A stretch of DNA of 64,000 nucleotides from Christiangramia sp. OXR-203 (GTDB taxonomy: Bacteria; Bacteroidota; Bacteroidia; Flavobacteriales; Flavobacteriaceae), in assembly GCF_034372165.1 (NCBI RefSeq), contig NZ_CP139698.1, forward strand, positions 2,170,001 to 2,234,000, read 5' to 3'. A program made the position numbers and the translations under genes. Below are positions 53,565 through 61,416 of the stretch, in pieces (the first letter of the stretch is position 1; each line of letters starts with the position of its first letter). The notes under the pieces are model-generated. The model was given only the letters and a program-made list of their open reading frames with translations. It was not told where the DNA came from and did no database searches.

Positions 53565-54563
53565 ATGAATTTTAGATCACTTAGAGCCTGCAGTCTCTTT
53601 CTTGCTATTAGCCTTTCCCTATCCTTAACCTCTTGTAAAGATCAAACTGAATCCAGCAAAGAGAATGAATCCCAGGAAGTTGCAGAAAAAACAAATGATT
53701 CTTTATTCTTCAAGATTTCACTAGCACAATGGTCCCTTCACCGTCCAATTTTTGAAGGCAGCCTGAACCCAATGGATTTTGCCGAAAAATCCAGTGAAAT
53801 GGGTTTTGAAGGGGTTGAATATGTTACAAGTTTTTATGCTGAAAAAGTAAAGGATTCCAAAACTCCTGAAGAGGATTTACAAAAAGTACTGGACACACTT
53901 AAAAACAGAAGTGAAGAATTTGGTGTTCAAAACTTACTACTTATGATCGATGGCGAAGGAGATCTTGCAACCAATGACTCTGTAGCAAGAAACCAGGCAG
54001 TAGAAAATCATAAAAAATGGGTGGATGCCGCTCAATTTCTGGGTTGTCATTCTATAAGAGTGAATCTGTTTGGTGACGAGGAAAGAGAGAACTGGAAAAA
54101 TAATTCTATAGATGCCCTCAAAAAGCTATCTGAATATGCCGCAACCAAGGATATTAATGTATTAGTAGAAAATCACGGATACTTATCTTCAGATGCAGAT
54201 CTTCTGGTTAGTGTAATGGATGCCGTTAACATGGAAAACTGCGGAACTTTGCCAGATTTTGGGAATTTCTGTTTAAAACGTGAAGGCGGTGCCAGATGGC
54301 AGGCAGAATGTATCGAAGAATTCCCAAAATATGAAGGCGTGGAGAAATTGATGAAACATGCAAAAGCTGTAAGTGCAAAATCTTACACCTTCGACATGGA
54401 AGGCAATGAAGAAGTTATCGATTATAAAAAGATGCTACAAATCGTTAAAGATGGTGGCTATACAGGCTTTATCGGTATTGAATATGAAGGTACAGACATG
54501 GATCCTGAAAAAGGGATCAATGCCACCAGAGATCTACTTATCAAAGCAGGAAAGCAAATTTAA
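53565..54563 (+). CDS. Sugar isomerase/epimerase-family lipoprotein (xylose isomerase-like TIM barrel)
   Basis: A 332-residue exported lipoprotein: signal FLAISLSLSLTSC with lipobox LTSC near residue 24. The mature part is an AP endonuclease 2/xylose isomerase-like TIM barrel, with VLVENHGYLSSDADLLV and GFIGIEYEGTD showing the metal-ligand Glu positions at the strand ends. Relatives act as isomerases, epimerases or, in keto-sugar pathways, on 3-keto glycosides. Periplasmic location next to the GMC enzyme and the DUF1080 lipoprotein suggests it works on the oxidised sugar there. It is first of a five-gene operon with gaps of 23, 10, 1 and 10 bases. Confidence 0.87.
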   Translation: MNFRSLRACSLFLAISLSLSLTSCKDQTESSKENESQEVAEKTNDSLFFKISLAQWSLHRPIFEGSLNPMDFAEKSSEMGFEGVEYVTSFYAEKVKDSKTPEEDLQKVLDTLKNRSEEFGVQNLLLMIDGEGDLATNDSVARNQAVENHKKWVDAAQFLGCHSIRVNLFGDEERENWKNNSIDALKKLSEYAATKDINVLVENHGYLSSDADLLVSVMDAVNMENCGTLPDFGNFCLKREGGARWQAECIEEFPKYEGVEKLMKHAKAVSAKSYTFDMEGNEEVIDYKKMLQIVKDGGYTGFIGIEYEGTDMDPEKGINATRDLLIKAGKQI

Positions 54564-54586
54564 ACCAATTCCAACAAGTCCTATTT

Positions 54587-55825
54587 ATGAGCAAATTAGT
54601 CCGCTTCCAACTATCCTTAATGATGTTCTTAGAATTTTTCATTTGGGGTGGCTGGTTCGTTACACTGGGAACCTATCTCGGTTACAATTTAGATGCAACA
54701 GACGTTCAGATCTCAACCGCTTTTTCTACGCAATCCTGGGGAGCTATCATCGCACCTTTTATTGTAGGAATGATTGCCGACAGGTTTTTTAACGCTGAAA
54801 AGATCCTCGGAATTTTACATCTTACCGGTGCAATTTTGATGTACTTCATGTATCAAAGCACAGATTTTGCTGAATTCTATCCATTGGTACTTGCTTACAT
54901 GATCGCCTATATGCCAACACTGGCTCTTGTTAACTCGGTTAGCTTTAACCAGATGAAAGATCCCGCAAAAGAGTTCTCCTTTATACGCGTTTTTGGGACA
55001 ATTGGATGGATCATAGCAGGGCTGGTTATCAGTTATATTTTCTTCTGGGATTCTCCGGAATCCAGACAGGAAGGAATGCTGAAAAACACATTTTTGATGG
55101 TAAGTATTGCTTCAGCATTTTTAGGAATTTTCAGTTTTACGCTTCCAAAAACACCACCATCTGCAGATAAATCTAAAAAGGTAAGTGTAGTAGAAACACT
55201 AGGACTGGATGCGTTGGGATTACTGAAAGACAGAAATTTTCTCATGTTCTTCCTGGCATCTGTACTAATATGCATACCGCTAGCCTTTTATTATCAAAAT
55301 ACAAATCCATTCCTTTCTGAAGTTGGAGTAGAAAACCCAACCGGTTTAATGACCATCGGGCAGGCATCTGAAGTTTTATTCCTGTTACTACTACCCTTCT
55401 TCTTTAAGAGATTTGGTTTCAAATTGACCATTATCGCTGGAATGCTGGCCTGGACCCTGCGTTACCTGCTTTTCGCTTATGGAAATTCCGGAGAACTTAT
55501 ATTTATGCTCATTACCGGGATCGCCTTACATGGGATCTGTTATGATTTCTTTTTCGTTTCGGGACAGATCTATACAGATTTTAAAGCCGGTTCAAAATAT
55601 AAAAGTTCAGCACAGGGATTGATCACTCTCGCTACCTATGGCGTGGGAATGTTGATAGGTTTCTATGTGGCTGGTTTGATCACCAATGCTTACGTTACCG
55701 GAAATAAAATGCATGATTGGGAAACTATTTGGGTATATCCTGCGGCATTTGCATTTGGAGTCCTGCTCCTTTTTGCCTTATTTTTCAGGAACGAAAAGAT
55801 CGACAAAAAAGATATTGAAATTTAA
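54587..55825 (+). CDS. NupG-like MFS transporter (nucleoside:H+ symporter family)
   Basis: A 412-residue membrane protein with about 12 helices. The start MSKLVRFQLSLMMFLEFFIWGGWFVTLG and the later STQSWGAIIAPFIVGMIADRF are typical of the nucleoside:H+ symporter group (NupG/XapB). In Bacteroidota such transporters frequently sit beside Gfo/Idh/MocA dehydrogenases and sugar isomerases and are thought to carry sugars rather than nucleosides. Here it would import the free (keto) sugar produced in the periplasm. A nucleoside substrate is not excluded by sequence. Confidence 0.87.
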   Translation: MSKLVRFQLSLMMFLEFFIWGGWFVTLGTYLGYNLDATDVQISTAFSTQSWGAIIAPFIVGMIADRFFNAEKILGILHLTGAILMYFMYQSTDFAEFYPLVLAYMIAYMPTLALVNSVSFNQMKDPAKEFSFIRVFGTIGWIIAGLVISYIFFWDSPESRQEGMLKNTFLMVSIASAFLGIFSFTLPKTPPSADKSKKVSVVETLGLDALGLLKDRNFLMFFLASVLICIPLAFYYQNTNPFLSEVGVENPTGLMTIGQASEVLFLLLLPFFFKRFGFKLTIIAGMLAWTLRYLLFAYGNSGELIFMLITGIALHGICYDFFFVSGQIYTDFKAGSKYKSSAQGLITLATYGVGMLIGFYVAGLITNAYVTGNKMHDWETIWVYPAAFAFGVLLLFALFFRNEKIDKKDIEI

Positions 55826-55835
55826 ACATTGAATT

Positions 55836-56975
55836 ATGAGTAAGATCAAACTCGGAATATTAGGTGGCGGTGAAGAATCTCTTATTGGAATTCTGCACAG
55901 AGTCGCGGCCAATATGTTCGACCAGTTTGAAATTGTAGGTGGTGTATTTGATACCAATCATCAAAAAAGTATTGATTTTGGTGGAAAACTTCAGCTTGAT
56001 ACCTCAAGAGTCTATCGTGATCTAGACCACCTTGTAGATGAAGAAGCAAAGCTTTCAGAAGAAGATAGAATGCAGGTGGTTTCGGTACTCACTCCTAATT
56101 TTCTGCATTTCCCAATGGCAAAACAGTTGCTTGAGAATGGATATAATGTGATTTGCGAAAAACCATTGACAACCACTTTCGAAGAAGCTAAGATCCTGAA
56201 TGAACTTCAGAAGAAAAATAATAAGATTTTCGCGGTAACTTACACTTACACTGGATATCCAATGATCAGGCAGATGAAAACGATGATCGCAAATGGTGAA
56301 ATAGGTGAAATTCAGAAAGTAGATGTACAATACTACCAGGGATGGATCAATCCTTTAATTCATGATAAGGAGAAACGAGCGTCCACATGGAGACTAGATC
56401 CGGAAAAGTCCGGAATTAGCTGTTGTATTGGTGACATTGGGACACACGCATTTAATATGGCGGAGTACGTTACCGGAATGCAGGTGAAAAATATCCTATC
56501 AGACCTTAATTATCTATATGAAGATAATCCTATGGATATTGACGGAACCGTTCTTTTACGCTTTTCTGAAAAGATCAAAGGTGTTCTAAGAGCAAGCCAG
56601 ATCGCTACAGGTGAAGAGAATAATTTTTCAGTCAAGATATATGGAGATAAAGGCGGTTTAAAATGGGAACAGGAAAATCCGAATTATCTCTATTTACTGA
56701 AGGAGGATCAACCACTACAAGTCCTTAAACCAGGTCATGCTTATAACAGCGACTTCTCTCTTGAAGGCACTAAACTTCCTGCAGGACATCCTGAAGGGAT
56801 TTTTGACTCTATGGGGAATATCTATTATGGAGTTGCGCAGGCAATAAAAGATAACAGCAAATTTGAAGGAGCTTATCCTAAATTACATGATGGTTACAGA
56901 GGGATGCATTTTATAGAACAAACAGTAGCTTCCCACAAACAGGGTAATGTTTGGGTAAGCATGGAAGAAGAATAA
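55836..56975 (+). CDS. Gfo/Idh/MocA-family NAD(P)-dependent oxidoreductase
   Basis: A 379-residue cytoplasmic enzyme. The N-terminal Rossmann domain starts IKLGILGGGEESLIG, and the family's EKP motif is in ICEKPLTTTFEEA near residue 110 (Lys is catalytic in relatives). The C-terminal alpha/beta domain carries WRLDPEKSGISCCIGDIGTHAFN near residue 190, where the family's DxxxH pair lies. Relatives oxidise or reduce sugars at C3, among other positions. In this operon the most natural role is reducing an imported 3-keto sugar to the parent sugar, or the reverse. The gap to the next gene is one base. Confidence 0.92.
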   Translation: MSKIKLGILGGGEESLIGILHRVAANMFDQFEIVGGVFDTNHQKSIDFGGKLQLDTSRVYRDLDHLVDEEAKLSEEDRMQVVSVLTPNFLHFPMAKQLLENGYNVICEKPLTTTFEEAKILNELQKKNNKIFAVTYTYTGYPMIRQMKTMIANGEIGEIQKVDVQYYQGWINPLIHDKEKRASTWRLDPEKSGISCCIGDIGTHAFNMAEYVTGMQVKNILSDLNYLYEDNPMDIDGTVLLRFSEKIKGVLRASQIATGEENNFSVKIYGDKGGLKWEQENPNYLYLLKEDQPLQVLKPGHAYNSDFSLEGTKLPAGHPEGIFDSMGNIYYGVAQAIKDNSKFEGAYPKLHDGYRGMHFIEQTVASHKQGNVWVSMEEE

Positions 56976-56976
56976 T

Positions 56977-58032
56977 ATGATGAAGACAATAAAAGGACCG
57001 GCAGTTTTTCTGGCTCAGTTTATGGACGATCATGCGCCTTTCAATTCCCTGGAAGGTTTGTGCAAATGGGCTGCAGACTTAGGCTATAAAGGAATTCAGA
57101 TCCCTACCTGGGAAACCAGGCTTATAGATCTTAAAAAGGCTGCTGAAAGTAAAACATATTGCGATGAACTTGCAGGAACCGTAGGATCTTATGGACTTGA
57201 GATCACCGAACTAAGCACACACCTGCAGGGACAGCTAGTTGCTGTACATCCTGCTTATGATTTAATGTTCGATAATTTTGCTCCAGATGATTATAAGAAT
57301 AATCCAAAAGCAAGAACCGAATGGGCAGTAGATCAATTAAAATATGCGGCTAAGGCCAGTAGAAATTTAGGAATTGATGTTCATGGAACCTTTAGTGGAG
57401 CTTTGTTATGGCACACCTTTCACCCATGGCCTCAGCGACCTGAAGGACTTGTGGAAATGGGTTTTAAAGAACTTGCAGACAGATGGATGCCAATCCTGAA
57501 TACTTTTGATGAACAGGGAGTTGACGTTTGTTATGAGATACATCCTGGAGAGGACCTGCATGATGGGGTGACCTTTGAACGCTTTCTGGAGGCTACCAAT
57601 AATCATAAACGAGTGAATATTCTTTATGACCCAAGCCATTTTGTTTTACAGCAACTGGATTACCTGGAGTACATAGATCATTACCATGAGTTCATAAAAA
57701 TGTTCCATGTCAAAGATGCTGAATTTAAGCCCACGGGCAAAAAAGGAATGTTTGGTGGCTATGGGGACTGGAAAGATCGCGCTGGAAGATACAGGCATCC
57801 AGGCGACGGACAGGTAGATTTTAAAAATGCCTTTTCTAAGCTAACTGAATACGGCTGTGACGTATGGGCAGTTCTGGAATGGGAATGCTGTATTAAAAGC
57901 CCTGAACAAGGTGCCAGAGAAGGTGCTCCATTTATTCAGAAGCATATTATTGAAGCAACTCAAAAGCGTTTTGATGATTTTGCAGGTTCAGAAATCGATG
58001 AAAATAAACTCAGGAATATTTTAGGAATTTAA
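56977..58032 (+). CDS. Sugar phosphate isomerase/epimerase-family TIM barrel enzyme (cytoplasmic)
   Basis: A 351-residue protein without signal peptide; the start may be either of two adjacent ATG codons. It is an AP endonuclease 2/xylose isomerase-like TIM barrel. Likely metal ligands are visible: Glu in CYEIHPGEDLHD, Asp and His in NILYDPSHFVLQQLDY and KMFHVKDAEF, and Glu in AVLEWECC. The gene pairs with the Gfo/Idh/MocA gene immediately before it, a frequent combination in Bacteroidota sugar catabolism. It differs from the first gene of the operon by being cytoplasmic, so the two isomerases may work on the same sugar on opposite sides of the membrane. Confidence 0.9.
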   Translation: MMKTIKGPAVFLAQFMDDHAPFNSLEGLCKWAADLGYKGIQIPTWETRLIDLKKAAESKTYCDELAGTVGSYGLEITELSTHLQGQLVAVHPAYDLMFDNFAPDDYKNNPKARTEWAVDQLKYAAKASRNLGIDVHGTFSGALLWHTFHPWPQRPEGLVEMGFKELADRWMPILNTFDEQGVDVCYEIHPGEDLHDGVTFERFLEATNNHKRVNILYDPSHFVLQQLDYLEYIDHYHEFIKMFHVKDAEFKPTGKKGMFGGYGDWKDRAGRYRHPGDGQVDFKNAFSKLTEYGCDVWAVLEWECCIKSPEQGAREGAPFIQKHIIEATQKRFDDFAGSEIDENKLRNILGI

Positions 58033-58042
58033 ACACATAACA

Positions 58043-58792
58043 ATGAAAAGATTAGCAATTATAGGCTGTTCAATATTAGCGCTTACTGCGTGTAAGAACG
58101 AAAATAAAGAAACCGAAGCTGAGAATATGGACACTCAGGAGTCGGTTACCATGCAGGAAGAAGAGCAGGAATGGCAGGAACTATTTAATGGTGAAGATCT
58201 TCAGGGCTGGAAAGCATATAATAAAGACAGCATCTCTTCCCAGTGGAAGGTGGAAAATGGTGTGATCGCATTTGAACCTTCAGCTGAAGAAAGAGAATCT
58301 TCTGAAAATCTTATCACTGAAGATGAATTCGGGAACTTCGAAATGAGTTTTGAATGGAAAATTTCCGAAGGTGGAAATAGTGGTGTGATGTGGGCAGTTC
58401 AGGAAGACGAGAAATATGCTGAACCTTATTTAACAGGACCGGAAATTCAGGTACTGGACAATCAAAAGCATCCTGATGCTAAAAATGGTCCAAACCGAAC
58501 TGCAGGAGCTCTTTACGATATGGTTCCTCCAAGTGAAGATGCAACCAAACCTACAGGAGAATGGAACAAAGAGACAATTTATATCAACCACGAAGAGAAT
58601 AAAGGATGGGTAGAATTAAATGGAACTCGCGTTACTGAATTTCCTGTACATGGAGAAAAATGGGAAGAAATGGTGAAAAACTCAAAGTTTAGTGAATGGG
58701 AAGGTTTTGGCACTAATCGTAGCGGCCATATTGCCTTACAGGATCATGATGACAAGGTTTGGTATCGTAACATAAAGATTAAGGAATTATAA
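58043..58792 (+). CDS. DUF1080 lipoprotein, candidate 3-keto-glycoside hydrolase/lyase
   Basis: A 249-residue lipoprotein (lipobox LTACK, about residue 16) followed by an acidic spacer and a DUF1080 concanavalin-like beta-sandwich (about 45-249): LFNGEDLQGWKAY at the start, FEMSFEWKISEGGNSGVMWAVQ and GPEIQVLDNQKHPDAKNG in the middle, SGHIALQDHDDKVWYRNIKIK at the end. These are the standard motifs of the domain. DUF1080 proteins have been shown in other bacteria to cleave 3-keto glycosides after a dehydrogenase has oxidised C3, and the operon supplies that chemistry. It closes the operon, with a terminator 20 bases on. Confidence 0.88.
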   Translation: MKRLAIIGCSILALTACKNENKETEAENMDTQESVTMQEEEQEWQELFNGEDLQGWKAYNKDSISSQWKVENGVIAFEPSAEERESSENLITEDEFGNFEMSFEWKISEGGNSGVMWAVQEDEKYAEPYLTGPEIQVLDNQKHPDAKNGPNRTAGALYDMVPPSEDATKPTGEWNKETIYINHEENKGWVELNGTRVTEFPVHGEKWEEMVKNSKFSEWEGFGTNRSGHIALQDHDDKVWYRNIKIKEL

Positions 58793-58812
58793 AATTCTGC
58801 TAAATAATAATT

Positions 58813-58837
58813 AAAGCTGCGTGATGCAGCTTTTTTT
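58813..58837 (+). terminator. Rho-independent terminator of the isomerase-DUF1080 operon
   Basis: AAAGCTGC pairs with GCAGCTTT around GTGAT, then a run of seven T. Confidence 0.92.
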
Positions 58838-58886
58838 ATACCCCATACTCTACAAAATAAAGTATCTTAAAAAATAAATTTGATAC

Positions 58887-60098
58887 ATGAACAAGAAGGA
58901 TATAAGCTTTAAAAATGCAGATGGAAAAGAACTGAAGGGAGTTCTGGAATTACCACTTAATGAAACCCCTACAAACTTCGCGATCTTTGCCCACTGTTTT
59001 ACCTGTAACAAAAATTTTCACGCTCCTACGAATATTAGCCGAACGCTGGCATCGCATGGCTACGGAGTTCTTAGATTCGATTTTACGGGCCTGGGAGATA
59101 GTGAAGGAGACTTTGAAGACACCAACTTTTCAGGAAATGTAGAAGATCTAATTTCAGCAGCGAAGTACCTGGAAGAAAATTACCATGCTCCCAGTATTAT
59201 GATTGGACATTCACTGGGAGGAGCTGCAGCCTTATTTGCCTCAAAACAGCTCGAAAGTATTCGCTGCATGGTCACTATAAATGCACCTTCCAATCTTACC
59301 CACGTAAAATCCCATTTCAAATCCAATATGAAGGAAATTGAAGAACAGGGTTATGCCGAAGTGAATATTGGCGGTAGAGAATTCAGGATCAAACAACAAT
59401 TTGTGAAAGACCTGGATGATAATGAGGATGCAACAGCGCTTCAAGAAATTAGAAAAGCTTTGCTAATATTACATTCTCCACAAGATAACATTGTGTCCAT
59501 AGATCATGCTGAAGATTTGTATAGATCTGCATGGCATCCAAAAAGCTTCGTTAGCCTGGACGGAGCAGACCATATGCTGAGCGATAAAAGTGACTCATTA
59601 TATACAGGAAACCTGATTGCTACCTGGGCTGCACGTTATATAGATTCCGAAGAAAAGGAAGAATTAAGTACAGATCATGAGGTAGTCGCTAACCTTGGTG
59701 AACATGGCTATACTACCCAGATTAGAACAGGGAATCATAGTTTTATTGCAGATGAACCTGCTAAAGTTGGTGGCGCAGATCTTGGTCCTACTCCTTACGA
59801 GTTGGTTTCGGCGGGACTTGCCGCCTGTACCTCCATGACCATTCAAATGTATGCCCGCCGCAAGAACTGGAGTATACAGAATGTAGAAACGCATGTAAGT
59901 TATTCGAAAAAACATGCTGATGACTGCGAAAATTGCGAAGATGCCGGTGCTAAAATTGATACTTTCGAAAGAGAGATCTCGATCAAAGGTGATCTTGATG
60001 AAAAGCAACTGGAACGTGTGCTGCAGATCGCAGATAAATGCCCGGTCCATAAAACCTTATCCTCTACAGGGAAAATAAATTCAAAATTGCGTGATTAA
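58887..60098 (+). CDS. Fusion of alpha/beta hydrolase and OsmC-like peroxidase domain
   Basis: A 403-residue two-domain protein. Residues about 1-250 are an alpha/beta hydrolase: nucleophile elbow GHSLGGAAALFA (Ser near residue 112) with the acid Asp around the DNIVSIDHAED region and His in SLDGADHMLSD. Residues about 270-400 are an OsmC/Ohr-type domain: VGGADLGPTPYELVSAGLAACTSMTIQM, with the resolving or peroxidatic Cys in AACTS and the second Cys in ADKCPVHKTL. OsmC domains reduce organic hydroperoxides, so the protein may hydrolyse an ester and detoxify its peroxide, or the hydrolase may deliver substrate. The same fusion occurs in other bacteria. It has no signal peptide. Confidence 0.9.
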   Translation: MNKKDISFKNADGKELKGVLELPLNETPTNFAIFAHCFTCNKNFHAPTNISRTLASHGYGVLRFDFTGLGDSEGDFEDTNFSGNVEDLISAAKYLEENYHAPSIMIGHSLGGAAALFASKQLESIRCMVTINAPSNLTHVKSHFKSNMKEIEEQGYAEVNIGGREFRIKQQFVKDLDDNEDATALQEIRKALLILHSPQDNIVSIDHAEDLYRSAWHPKSFVSLDGADHMLSDKSDSLYTGNLIATWAARYIDSEEKEELSTDHEVVANLGEHGYTTQIRTGNHSFIADEPAKVGGADLGPTPYELVSAGLAACTSMTIQMYARRKNWSIQNVETHVSYSKKHADDCENCEDAGAKIDTFEREISIKGDLDEKQLERVLQIADKCPVHKTLSSTGKINSKLRD

Positions 60099-60135
60099 GC
60101 GGATATGGTTCTATTGTTAAGCTCTCCTTAAACTT

Positions 60136-60166
60136 TTGGCTGCACATGACAATAGGACTAATTTAG
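60136..60166 (+). promoter_or_regulatory. Promoter candidate of sodC
   Basis: TTG (60136-60138) and TAATTTAG (60159-60166) are 20 bases apart; the -7 element differs from TAnnTTTG at one base. The ATG lies 35 bases downstream at 60201. Confidence 0.45.
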
Positions 60167-60200
60167 ACCTGTAAACCGAATTTTAACCAATCGATACAGT

Positions 60201-60794
60201 ATGAAACGTATTAGTTTATCTCTAGTTCTTTGCGCCGGATTAGTTTTCACAGGATGTAAGAACGACAAGAAAGAAAAAGAAATGGATGACCAGAACGAGA
60301 CAGAAATGTCTTCAGAAATGGACAGCCAGAAAAATGAAGAAAAAAAGAAAGCAAAAGTTACTTTGCAATCTGTTAGCAACTCAGCCCTTAGTGGTAATGT
60401 AGTATTTACGCAAGAAGATGGTGAGGTTTCCATGACTGCAATTATCAGTGGTCTTGCTGAAGGAACTCACGCTATTCATATTCACGAAAAAGGAGACTGT
60501 TCAGCAGCAGATGGTAAATCTGCCGGTGGACACTGGAACCCAACTGGTGAAGACCATGGAAAATGGGGTGATCCAGAAGGTTTCCATAAAGGAGATATAG
60601 GAAATTTCGAAGTTGATGAGAATGGAAATGGAACCGTTAATCTTACTACCGATGAGTGGTGTCTTGATTGTGGTGACAAGAATAAAGATCTTGCAGGAAA
60701 AGCAGTGATCGTTCATGACGGTGTAGATGATTATACATCTCAACCTTCAGGAGCAGCCGGAACCAGAGTTGGTTGTGGAGTTATTGAAATGTAA
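60201..60794 (+). CDS. sodC: Cu,Zn superoxide dismutase lipoprotein
   Basis: Converts superoxide to oxygen and hydrogen peroxide in the periplasm. The 197 residues start with a lipoprotein signal (LVLCAGLVFTGCKN) and a charged spacer. The enzyme domain has the full ligand set: HAIHIHEKGDCSA (two copper His and the first disulfide Cys), SAGGHWNP (bridging His), then EDHGKWGDPEGFHKGDIGN with the remaining zinc His and Asp, and KAVIVHDGVDD with the last copper His. The closing motif AGTRVGCGVIEM holds the second disulfide Cys. The electrostatic loop reads SQPSGAAGTR, with the active-site Arg. It is a single gene with a terminator. Confidence 0.95.
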   Translation: MKRISLSLVLCAGLVFTGCKNDKKEKEMDDQNETEMSSEMDSQKNEEKKKAKVTLQSVSNSALSGNVVFTQEDGEVSMTAIISGLAEGTHAIHIHEKGDCSAADGKSAGGHWNPTGEDHGKWGDPEGFHKGDIGNFEVDENGNGTVNLTTDEWCLDCGDKNKDLAGKAVIVHDGVDDYTSQPSGAAGTRVGCGVIEM

Positions 60795-60814
60795 TAAGCA
60801 TCCAATATTATTTG

Positions 60815-60840
60815 AAAGCGGCTATTTAGCCGCTTTTTTT
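60815..60840 (+). terminator. Rho-independent terminator of sodC
   Basis: AAAGCGGCTA pairs with TAGCCGCTTT around TT or TTT, and continues into a T run. Confidence 0.92.
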
Positions 60841-60883
60841 ATACCATATTATGAAGTATATTTATTTTTTCTAAACATTATTT

Positions 60884-61414
60884 ATGCAGCAGGACGGTTT
60901 AATCCTTGAACTTCAGAATGGTAATCAAAGAGCTTTCGAAAGAATCTATGAGCTTTATTCTGAAAGTGTTTACGGTATTATATTCAGTATAGTGAACGAT
61001 CAGGATATTGCAGAGGAAATACTACAGGATGTCTTTTTAAAGATCTGGAATAACGCTTCATCATACAATTCAAGCAAAGGCCGGTTTTTCACCTGGATCT
61101 TAAATATCGCCCGGAACGCTTCTATAGATCAGCTTCGCTCCAAGAGACACAAGAACAGCCAGAAAAACCTGACAGCAGATAATTTCGTAGATATTCTGGA
61201 AAGTAAGTCTAACTTCTCTGCTCAGGCAGATGCTATTGGAATTCAGAAATATATTGATGTTCTAAAGCCTGTTTGTAAGAAATTGATAGACTTGCTCTTC
61301 TTTAAAGGATTTACACAGAAGGAAACAGCGGAAGAGCTGGATATGCCACTGGGCACGGTTAAAACCAGAAACAGAGCGTGTATTAATTCACTTCGGAATA
61401 TGTTAGCTGAATAA
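60884..61414 (+). CDS. ECF sigma factor of the SigK/RskA-regulated type
   Basis: A 176-residue sigma-70 family factor. Region 2 covers about residues 12-82 (YELYSESVYGIIFSIVNDQD, then AEEILQDVFLKIWNN and FFTWILNIARNASID), and region 4 about 118-172 (LIDLLFFKGFTQKETAEELDMPLGTVKTR), the helix-turn-helix. The start at 60884 gives MQQDGLILELQNGNQRAFE, a typical N-terminus. The next gene, two bases later, encodes an RskA-like anti-sigma factor, which would hold this sigma at the membrane until cleaved or released. Targets are not visible. The neighbouring sodC suggests, but does not prove, an oxidative stress theme. Confidence 0.92.
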   Translation: MQQDGLILELQNGNQRAFERIYELYSESVYGIIFSIVNDQDIAEEILQDVFLKIWNNASSYNSSKGRFFTWILNIARNASIDQLRSKRHKNSQKNLTADNFVDILESKSNFSAQADAIGIQKYIDVLKPVCKKLIDLLFFKGFTQKETAEELDMPLGTVKTRNRACINSLRNMLAE

Positions 61415-61416
61415 GA

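Noticed and set aside
58875-58882. TAAATTTG as promoter of the hydrolase-OsmC gene
   Set aside because: It is an exact match but lies only four bases before the ATG, which would put the transcript start at or after the start codon.
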